DNA from: Arenibacter palladensis
GTDB lineage: Bacteria > Bacteroidota > Bacteroidia > Flavobacteriales > Flavobacteriaceae
Assembly: GCF_900129275.1 (NCBI RefSeq)
Contig: NZ_FQUX01000001.1
Coordinates: 1,302,001 to 1,366,000 of the forward strand
Direction of reading: 5' to 3'
Length of the DNA stretch: 64,000 bases
Of the stretch, positions 56,018 to 62,830 are shown piece after piece. Positions within the stretch are counted from its first letter, which is position 1, and each line of letters begins with the position of its first letter. Below the pieces are notes generated by a model. It saw only the letters and a list, made by a program, of their open reading frames with translations. It searched no databases and had not been told where the DNA came from. Both the position numbers and the translations under genes were made by a program.

Positions 56018-57478
56018 ATGGAAGAAGACAAAACAAATTCTGAAAATCCCCTCAAGGTAAACCGAAGACACTTCTTTTCCCAATTAAGTGTAGGTATCGG
56101 TTCTTTGGCTTTGGGCTCATTGTTAATCCCAGACCTTTTTAAGGGTGGCCCCAAACCATTGGCGAGTCAGCCATTGGGAATTCCCCATTTTGCCCCAAAG
56201 GCGAAACGGGTAATCTATTTATTTCAATCCGGAGCGCCATCCCAGTTGGAATCCTTTGATTATAAACCTACCCTTACCAAGCGTATGGGAGAAGATTTGC
56301 CAGAATCTATACGGAACGGGCAACGGCTTACCGGTATGACCGCTGGTCAGGATAAATTTCCATTAATGCCTTCTGCGGCCAAGTTTGCCCAACATGGTAA
56401 AAGTGGGGCCTGGGTAAGCGAATTTTTCCCTCATATTGCCAAAATTGCGGACGAGATATGTATTGTTAGGAGTATGCATACCGAGGCCATTAACCATGAC
56501 CCGGCGATTACCTTTTTTCAAACGGGCAGTCAGCAATCGGGCAGGCCAAGTATGGGCTCCTGGATGAGCTATGGGTTGGGAAGTGAAAATCAAAATTTAC
56601 CCTCCTTTGTGGTCCTTACCTCTAGGGGGAAAGGTAATAGCCAAGGTTTGTATTCCAAGCTTTGGTCCAGTGGATTCTTGGATTCCAAGCATCAAGGGGT
56701 ACTTTTGAGGTCGGGGAAGGATCCAGTGTTATATTTGAACGATCCCGACGGAATTTCACGTTCCGATAAACGACATTTATTGGACCATGTGTCTTCACTT
56801 AATAAAATTCACCATGTGGAAACGGGCGACGATGAGATAGAATCAAGGATAGCCCAATATGAAATGGCCTATAGGATGCAAATGTCGGTACCCGATGTTA
56901 TGGATATTAAAAAAGAACCGGAATCCATCATAAAATTATATGGGGAGGATTCCCAAGTACCCGGAACTTATGCAGCCAATTGCCTTCAGGCCCGTAGGTT
57001 AGCTGAGAACGGGGTGCGCTTTATACAGTTGTACCACCAGGGGTGGGACCAACACGGCAACCTGCCCAATGAAATGGCAGGTCAGGCCAAGGATGTGGAT
57101 CAGGCATCCGCAGCACTTATTCTGGATCTAAAACAACGTGGCATGTTGGAAGATACATTGGTTATCTGGGGAGGGGAGTTTGGAAGGACCAACTATTGTC
57201 AAGGTAATTTTGATCCCAAGAATTACGGTAGGGACCATCACCCAAGAGCCTTTAGCATATGGATGGCCGGTGGCGGAATTAAACCGGGCATTACCTATGG
57301 GGAAACCGATGAATTTGGATATAATATTGTGAAGAATCCGGTTCATATCAACGATTTCCACGCCACTATTATGAATAATTTGGGGCTGGACCACGAACAA
57401 TTAATTTATAAATATCAGGGACGCCGTTTTAGGCTTACGGATGTTGCCGGTAATGTTGTAAAAGATATCTTAACATAG
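56018..57478 (+). CDS. Cassette B2: Tat-exported DUF1501 protein
   Basis: A 486-residue paralogue of A2. The twin-arginine signal is NRRHFFSQ (Arg16-17). LFQSGAPSQLESFDYKP, VIWGGEFGRT and GRDHHPRAFSIWMAGGG are conserved with A2, as is the C-terminal YQGRRFRLTDVAGNVVKDI. It sits between B1 (5 bp) and B3 (3 bp), a tighter arrangement than in cassette A. Base composition returns to the local norm. Function unknown beyond family. Confidence 0.9.
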   Translation: MEEDKTNSENPLKVNRRHFFSQLSVGIGSLALGSLLIPDLFKGGPKPLASQPLGIPHFAPKAKRVIYLFQSGAPSQLESFDYKPTLTKRMGEDLPESIRNGQRLTGMTAGQDKFPLMPSAAKFAQHGKSGAWVSEFFPHIAKIADEICIVRSMHTEAINHDPAITFFQTGSQQSGRPSMGSWMSYGLGSENQNLPSFVVLTSRGKGNSQGLYSKLWSSGFLDSKHQGVLLRSGKDPVLYLNDPDGISRSDKRHLLDHVSSLNKIHHVETGDDEIESRIAQYEMAYRMQMSVPDVMDIKKEPESIIKLYGEDSQVPGTYAANCLQARRLAENGVRFIQLYHQGWDQHGNLPNEMAGQAKDVDQASAALILDLKQRGMLEDTLVIWGGEFGRTNYCQGNFDPKNYGRDHHPRAFSIWMAGGGIKPGITYGETDEFGYNIVKNPVHINDFHATIMNNLGLDHEQLIYKYQGRRFRLTDVAGNVVKDILT

Positions 57479-57481
57479 TAT

Positions 57482-58918
57482 ATGGCTCAAAAAAATAGTA
57501 CTCCTTGGGTCGATTATGTTATTTTCGGTCTTACTGTATTTCTTGTTTTCTGTTTAATTTTCGAATCTTTTATAGATCTACCCAGTCTTGTGGCCTGGTT
57601 GGGGCGTTGGCATCCCTTGATACTGCATTTTCCCATTGTATTATTGCTAATGGCCGCTGTTATAGGCCTTTTAAATCAAATAGTACCCAAGCTTTTGCTA
57701 ACCATTGCAACGCTTTCCGCCTTGGTAACAGCCATTACGGGATTCTTTTTGGGAACGGAGTCCGTACCAAAGGGCGACCTCATTTTTTGGCATCAATGGA
57801 TGGGGGCAGGAGTGGCTTTTTTAGCCGTAGTATGGTATTGGTTGAGCACCAATCATTTGCAACAAACCTATCTGGTAAAGGGGATACAAGTGGTATTGAT
57901 TCTACTGGTTGGACTCACGGGCCATTACGGGGGAATGATTACACATGGAGAGGATTTTTTGGCTTTGCCACGAAGTAAGAAATTGGAGAAGATTCCCGAA
58001 GACCCTTTAATTTATGAGCATATAGTTTATCGGGTATTGGATAATAATTGCATAGGTTGCCATAATCCCAACAAGAAAAAAGGGGAGCTGTTGATGACCA
58101 ATATAAACGAGCTTCTCCAGGGAGGAGAAAGCGGACCGGCTTTGGTCCTAGGGGATCCCGGCAACAGCGAGCTAATTAGACGTCTTCATTTGCCCATGGA
58201 GGACGAGGAACATATGCCTCCGGATGGCAAGAAACCTTTAACTGAAGATGAAATACAAATTTTGGAACGGTGGATAGCCTTGGGGGCGTCGGACACCTTA
58301 AAGTTGAGTCATTTGGACAATAGTGAACCTTTGGCAGGAATGGTCAAAAAAATGATGGATTCCGGTACAGAGAATTCATGGGCAAAACTTCCAAAAGTAG
58401 CGGACAGCACCTTGCAAAATTTGGCATCGGATTACGTCACCATAAAAAGGATTGCCAGCAATTCGCAGGCTTTGAGTATATCTGTGTTCTTACCACCAGA
58501 ATATGATCCTAAGAATATTACGGATTTAAAGCGGATTGCCAATAATATTGTTGAATTGGATTTGAGTGGGATTCCTCTTGGGGAAAAGGAAATGGAACTG
58601 GTGGCATTGTGTAAAAATTTGGAATGGTTGGAAGTGGACCGTACCCCCATCACGGATATGGAGTTTGCAAAAATAATCGGGCTTGAAAATTTAAGAGTAT
58701 TAAAGGCTTATGAAACGGGTATTAGCGATGAAAGTGTTGCTGTTCTAAAGGATTTCAAGGGCCTTAAAAGTCTTTATGTATGGGAGACACAAATTTCCGA
58801 TCAAGGGCTTTCCGAGCTAAGGGAAGCTTTGCCCAGTTTACACTTGGATTATGGAATTGATCCTGAACTCAAAACAGAATTTATAGAGAAGGACACCATT
58901 GTGGATAGTATACAGTAA
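57482..58918 (+). CDS. Cassette B3: DUF2231 membrane domain fused to PSCyt1 cytochrome and LRR tail
   Basis: A 478-residue paralogue of A3: a DUF2231-type membrane domain (RWHPLILHFPIVLLLM near 41, four or more helices to about 160), haem motif CIGCH (near 191), EHMPPDGKKPLTEDE (near 243), and a C-terminal LRR-like part (LENLRVLKAYETGISDES). It completes cassette B, and apbE follows 29 bp later in the same direction. Confidence 0.85.
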   Translation: MAQKNSTPWVDYVIFGLTVFLVFCLIFESFIDLPSLVAWLGRWHPLILHFPIVLLLMAAVIGLLNQIVPKLLLTIATLSALVTAITGFFLGTESVPKGDLIFWHQWMGAGVAFLAVVWYWLSTNHLQQTYLVKGIQVVLILLVGLTGHYGGMITHGEDFLALPRSKKLEKIPEDPLIYEHIVYRVLDNNCIGCHNPNKKKGELLMTNINELLQGGESGPALVLGDPGNSELIRRLHLPMEDEEHMPPDGKKPLTEDEIQILERWIALGASDTLKLSHLDNSEPLAGMVKKMMDSGTENSWAKLPKVADSTLQNLASDYVTIKRIASNSQALSISVFLPPEYDPKNITDLKRIANNIVELDLSGIPLGEKEMELVALCKNLEWLEVDRTPITDMEFAKIIGLENLRVLKAYETGISDESVAVLKDFKGLKSLYVWETQISDQGLSELREALPSLHLDYGIDPELKTEFIEKDTIVDSIQ

Positions 58919-58947
58919 ATTCGTAAGTAGATAAATAAATACTTAGA

Positions 58948-59958
58948 ATGTATATGACCTGCCGTATTCCAATAGTCATTTTACTTGTTGTCTTTCATTC
59001 GTTATCAATAGCCCAAAAAAGGTATGAGTATACCCACCAACAAATGGGTACGCAAATTGGTCTGGTTTTTTATGACAACAATGAGGATATGGCCAGAGCC
59101 GATTCCATTGCACAATTGGTTTTCAATAGAATAGATGCACTTAATAACACTTTGAGCAATTATCTACCGCAAAGTGAAATAAATAAACTATGCAACAGTT
59201 CAAATATTAACGTTGCGGTTAGCGATGACCTTTTCCGATTATTGCAAATTTCCGGGGATTTTTCAGTAGATACCAATGGTGCTTTCGATATCACCCTAGG
59301 TCCGCTCATTGAACTATGGAAAAAAGCTAGGAAAAACAGGCAAGTACCTTCAACAGCCGAAATAAGGACCACACAACAAAGAACCGGTCATGGCAATTTG
59401 GAATTCCCAATGGTAAATGTGGTAAGGTTAACACAAGAAGGAATGCAATTGGATGTTGGTGGAATAGGAAAAGGGTTTGCTGCGGATGAGGCTATTAGCC
59501 TACTAAAAAGGAATGGTATAAACGCGGCTTTGGTAGATATGGGTGGAGACGTTACAGTGAGTGAGGCCCCGCCCAATAAGGAGTTTTGGACTTTGGGCTT
59601 TGGTTATTTCGATAAAAATGGGCGAGAAGTGTTTCAAAAAGTAAAGCTTAAAAATCGGGCTGTGGCCACCTCTGGGGATTTATTTCAGTATGCTGTGATC
59701 GATGGGAAGCGGTACTCGCATATCATCAATCCTAAGAATGGCATGGCGTTGAGCAACAATATTCAAGTATCGGTTATAGCTCCCAATGGTGCTATGGCAG
59801 ACGCTTACGCATCCGCCTTAAGTGTTTTGGGAATTGAGGAAGGTAGGAAAATTGTTGAGGAAACAACGGATTTGGAGGTTTTTATGGTGGAGGATGTGCC
59901 TGGATCATACCAGCAGTGGAATAGTTCTGGATTTTTAAAATATATAGTTGAGGATTGA
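58948..59958 (+). CDS. apbE: FAD:protein FMN transferase ApbE
   Basis: A 336-residue exported enzyme with a signal peptide (about 1-22, ending SIAQ). LDVGGIGKGFAADEA near 170 and ALVDMGGDVTVSE near 193 match the flavin-binding core; SHIINPKNGMAL near 260 and MADAYASALSVLG near 281 carry the metal-site residues. ApbE links FMN to threonine residues of periplasmic or membrane redox proteins. Its position after cassette B suggests, but does not prove, that an envelope flavoprotein works with these haem proteins. No obvious target motif was noticed in the cassettes. ATG at 58954 is an alternative. Confidence 0.92.
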   Translation: MYMTCRIPIVILLVVFHSLSIAQKRYEYTHQQMGTQIGLVFYDNNEDMARADSIAQLVFNRIDALNNTLSNYLPQSEINKLCNSSNINVAVSDDLFRLLQISGDFSVDTNGAFDITLGPLIELWKKARKNRQVPSTAEIRTTQQRTGHGNLEFPMVNVVRLTQEGMQLDVGGIGKGFAADEAISLLKRNGINAALVDMGGDVTVSEAPPNKEFWTLGFGYFDKNGREVFQKVKLKNRAVATSGDLFQYAVIDGKRYSHIINPKNGMALSNNIQVSVIAPNGAMADAYASALSVLGIEEGRKIVEETTDLEVFMVEDVPGSYQQWNSSGFLKYIVED

Positions 59959-59982
59959 AACAAGATTATAAATAATTACGGG

Positions 59983-60147
59983 CTCCTTCCCCCAGAAGGG
60001 GAAGGTGGACCATTCCACGAGCGAGTGGATTGGGACGGAAGGGGTGATTTTGAGGATCAATTGGTGTTCAGAACAGGATCCCTTCCGACTTTTGCCCCTG
60101 AAAAAGGTCCAAAAGCCACCTTCCCTTATCAAGGGAAGGAGCAAATG
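59983..60147 (+). repeat. Repeat unit 1
   Basis: Type I central stem (CCATTCCAC with GTGGATTGG, one mismatch). Ends GGAGCAAATG. Followed by spacer type A (60148-60203). Confidence 0.9.
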
Positions 60148-60203
60148 TTATTGCTATATTTAGGAAATACATTAGAATAATAAGATTGAAAAAAAGAAGA
60201 GGG

Positions 60204-60368
60204 TTCCTTCCCCTAGAAGGTGAAGGTGGATCAATCCACGACCGAGTGGATTGGGACGGAAGGGGTGATTTTGAGGATCAATTGGTGTTTTTAGCTGGAT
60301 CCCTTCCGACTTTTGCCCCTGAAAAAGGTTCAAAAGCCACCTTCCCTTGCCAAGGGAAGGAGCAAAAG
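60204..60368 (+). repeat. Repeat unit 2
   Basis: Type I central stem (TCAATCCAC with GTGGATTGG, one T-G wobble). Followed by spacer type B (60369-60424). Confidence 0.9.
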
Positions 60369-60424
60369 TTATTGTTATATCGAGGAAATAAAGGAGAATT
60401 ATTGAAATATCAAAGTTTAAAAAG

Positions 60425-60588
60425 TTCCTTCCCCTAGAAGGGGAAGGTGTTCTGCTTCACCTCAAGTGAAGTGGAACGGAAGGGGTGATTTTGGAAAATT
60501 AATTGGTGTTTTTAGCTAGATCCCTTCCGACTTTTGCCCCTGAAAAAGGACCAAAAGCCACCTTCCCTTATCAAGGGAAGGAGCAAAA
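60425..60588 (+). repeat. Repeat unit 3, carrying the nuclease ribosome-binding site
   Basis: Type II central stem (TTCTGCTTCAC with GTGAAGTGGAA). Its end reads AAGGAGCAAAATG: AAGGAG (60578-60583) is a Shine-Dalgarno-like sequence four bases before the DUF559 ATG at 60588. Confidence 0.9.
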
Positions 60589-60986
60589 TGAGAATTATAT
60601 TTGGGAGGGATATGAAGCCTAAAAAAATACATAACAGACCTGAAACCAAAACAAACAGAATCCAACTTCGAAAAAGCTTGACTTCTGCCGAAGCCTTCCT
60701 TTGGAATGAATTAAAGGGCAAAAAACTGGATGGCAGAAAATTCAGAAGACAGCACGGTATCGGAAATTATATTACGGATTTTTATTGTGCACAAGAGAAT
60801 TTAATAATAGAATTGGACGGAGAGGTACACAACAACGCAATTTCAAATGAAAAAGATGATAGGAGAACAGCATATTTGAATGGCGAGGGATACACGGTTG
60901 TCCGTTTCGAAAATAAAATGGTTTTTGAAAATTTACCCAGTGTTTTGCAGGAAATAAGGGATAATTTCAATAATAGTAAGGATTAA
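60588..60986 (+). CDS. DUF559 / Vsr-like endonuclease embedded in repeats
   Basis: A 132-residue protein with the restriction-endonuclease-like DUF559 fold related to Vsr mismatch endonuclease: SLTSAEAFLWNELKG near 30, GRKFRRQHGIGNYITDFYC near 49 (Asp64) and IIELDGEVH (Glu75, Asp77, His81), which supply the expected acidic metal site. The gene fills one spacer position of the repeat array: its ATG lies at the end of unit 3, and the stop is four bases before unit 4. A later ATG at 60612 would match the usual family N-terminus (MKPKKIHNRPETK). Likely a DNA nickase or endonuclease; a role in spreading or maintaining the repeats is inference. Confidence 0.88.
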   Translation: MRIIFGRDMKPKKIHNRPETKTNRIQLRKSLTSAEAFLWNELKGKKLDGRKFRRQHGIGNYITDFYCAQENLIIELDGEVHNNAISNEKDDRRTAYLNGEGYTVVRFENKMVFENLPSVLQEIRDNFNNSKD

Positions 60987-60990
60987 AGAG

Positions 60991-61156
60991 TTCCTTTCCC
61001 TAGAAGGGGAAGGTGTTCTGCTTCACCTCAAGTGAAGTGGAACGGAAGGGGTGATTTACGAAAGATAAATTTGTGCTAGGAGCTGGATCCTTTCCGACTT
61101 TTGCCCCTGAAAAAGGTTCAAAAGCCACCTTCCCTTGCCAAGGGAAGGTGCAAAAG
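60991..61156 (+). repeat. Repeat unit 4
   Basis: Type II central stem as in unit 3, so the two units that flank the nuclease gene share the variant stem. Followed by spacer type A (61157-61212). Confidence 0.9.
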
Positions 61157-61212
61157 TTATTGCTATATTAAGGAAATACATTGTAATTATAGGATTGAAA
61201 AAAAGAAGTGGG

Positions 61213-61378
61213 TTCCTTCCCCTATTAGGGGAAGGTGGACCAATCCACGACCGAGTGGATTGGGACGGAAGGGGTGATATAGGAAGACGAATTGGTGTTT
61301 TGAGCTGGATCCCTTCCGGCTTTTGCCCCTGAAAAAGGTCCAAAAGCCACCTTCCCTTATCAAGGGAAGGTGCAAAAG
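61213..61378 (+). repeat. Repeat unit 5
   Basis: Type I central stem with perfect CCAATCCAC/GTGGATTGG pairing. Followed by spacer type B (61379-61434). Confidence 0.9.
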
Positions 61379-61434
61379 TTATTGTTATATCGAGGAAATA
61401 AAGGAGAATTATTGAAATATCAAAGTTTAAAAAG

Positions 61435-61599
61435 TTCCGTCCCCTATTAGGGGAAGGTGGACCAATCCACGACCGAGTGGATTGGGACGGAAGGGGTGAT
61501 TTTGAGGATCAATTGGTGTTTTGAGCTGGATCCCTTCCGGCTTTTGCCCCTGAAAAAGGTTCAAAAGCTACCTTCCCTTATCAAGGGAAGGAGCAAAAG
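61435..61599 (+). repeat. Repeat unit 6
   Basis: Type I central stem. One change (TTCCGTCCCC) in the first hairpin. The array ends 38 bases before the M20 gene. Confidence 0.9.
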
Positions 61600-61637
61600 T
61601 TATATTTTGGTTTAATACAGGTTATACAGGAAGTTAA

Positions 61638-62822
61638 ATGAAAACAATCGACAAAATAAAACAACTGGCAAAAACTTATTCCGAAGAGTTTGTTGGTGTT
61701 AGGAGGTATCTACACCAGCACCCGGAACTGTCTTTTAAGGAACATCAGACCTGTACCTATGTACGGCAGCAGCTTACGGCTATCGGAATTGACACTATTG
61801 AATCTGTAGCTGAAACTGGTTTGTTGGTCACGATTAATGGAAAAGATAAAGGCAAAACCATTTTGTTGAGGGCGGATATGGATGCTCTTCCCATCCAAGA
61901 GGAAAATACGGTGGAGTACGCTTCCCAAAATAAAGGGGTTATGCATGCCTGTGGACATGATGTGCATATGACTTCTTTGATGCTGACCGCTAAAATATTA
62001 TTTGAGCTTAGAAATGATTTTTCAGGAACCGTAAAATTATTATTTCAACCTGGAGAGGAATTAATGCCTGGTGGGGCTACTCTGGTAATGAAAGAGGCCG
62101 CCTATAAGTCCATAGGTCCCATACCCCATTTGGGACAACATGTAATGCCAAATATTCCTGCTGGAAAGGTAGGTTTTAGGCCTGGACTATTTATGGCCAG
62201 TATGGACGAAATTTATATTACCATCCTTGGTAAAGGAGGTCATGCTGCAGTGCCAGAAGAATGTATAGACCCAATTCTCATTGCCTCGCATGTTATTGTT
62301 GCGGCTCAGCAAGTGGTTAGCAGAATGGCTTCGCCCAAAACGCCCAGTGTCTTGTCTTTTGGTCGTATTATTGGGGATGGCGCCAATAACGTAATACCGG
62401 ATAAGGTAATTATTGAAGGTACTTTTAGAACCTACGATGAGGAATGGAGAACAGAGGCCATTGACAAACTGACTAAGATGGTAAAATCCATAGCCGAGGG
62501 GATGGGAGCAGAATGTATTGTGGATATTCCAAGGGGGTATCCACATTTAAAAAATGACCAGGAATTGACGAATGCGATGAAAAAGGGGGCAATAGACTAC
62601 CTTGGATCGGACAATGTGGTTGACCTGGATTTATGGATGGCTGCCGAAGATTTTGCTTACTACACCCAAAAAAATCAGGCCTGCTTTTATTTGTTGGGGG
62701 TAGGGAATACGGAAAAGGGAATTACTTCTGGTTTACATACCCCAACCTTCAACATAGATGAATCGTCTTTGGAAACAGGAGGGGGCTTAATGGCCTGGCT
62801 GGCTTTGGAATCTCTGGTTTAG
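61638..62822 (+). CDS. M20-family amidohydrolase (N-acyl amino acid / hippurate hydrolase type)
   Basis: A 394-residue metallohydrolase without a signal peptide. LLRADMDALPIQEEN near 76, MHACGHDVHMTS near 101 (metal-binding His and Asp), QPGEELMPGGA near 137 (Glu general base and ligand) and GGHAAVPEE near 199 match the M20D group, which cleaves N-acyl groups from amino acids. AAEDFAYY near 335 is the conserved C-terminal metal contact. Natural substrate unknown. It lies just right of the repeat array and converges with the antiporter gene. Confidence 0.93.
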   Translation: MKTIDKIKQLAKTYSEEFVGVRRYLHQHPELSFKEHQTCTYVRQQLTAIGIDTIESVAETGLLVTINGKDKGKTILLRADMDALPIQEENTVEYASQNKGVMHACGHDVHMTSLMLTAKILFELRNDFSGTVKLLFQPGEELMPGGATLVMKEAAYKSIGPIPHLGQHVMPNIPAGKVGFRPGLFMASMDEIYITILGKGGHAAVPEECIDPILIASHVIVAAQQVVSRMASPKTPSVLSFGRIIGDGANNVIPDKVIIEGTFRTYDEEWRTEAIDKLTKMVKSIAEGMGAECIVDIPRGYPHLKNDQELTNAMKKGAIDYLGSDNVVDLDLWMAAEDFAYYTQKNQACFYLLGVGNTEKGITSGLHTPTFNIDESSLETGGGLMAWLALESLV

Positions 62823-62830
62823 AAGCTATA

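Larger units (their letters stand above)
59983..61599. repeat. Array of six structured ~165-bp repeats with an embedded DUF559 nuclease gene
   Basis: Six direct copies of a G/C-rich, strongly palindromic unit start with TTCCTTCCCC and end with AAGGGAAGG(A/T)GCAAAAG. Four intact spacers are each 56 bp and alternate between two sequence types (A, B); the B spacers at 60369-60424 and 61379-61434 are identical, and the A spacers match at 50 of 56 positions. Units 1-3 and 4-6 therefore repeat as U-A-U-B-U with a ~1010 bp offset. The junction between units 3 and 4 holds the DUF559 gene. Each unit can form at least three hairpins. The region has no other coding capacity that looks real. Confidence 0.9.

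Noticed and set aside
59935-61375. Several small open frames on both strands inside the repeats (for example 60186-60437 plus, 59935-60144, 61056-61343 and 61187-61375 minus), sharing LPLIREGGFW and FRGKSRKG segments
   Set aside because: They are translations of the palindromic repeat and its spacers, recur wherever the unit occurs, and vary in frame and end with the spacer. No independent sign of coding.
59983-61599. CRISPR array
   Set aside because: Units are about 165 bp, spacers are not unique (two types, one pair identical), and no cas genes are nearby.
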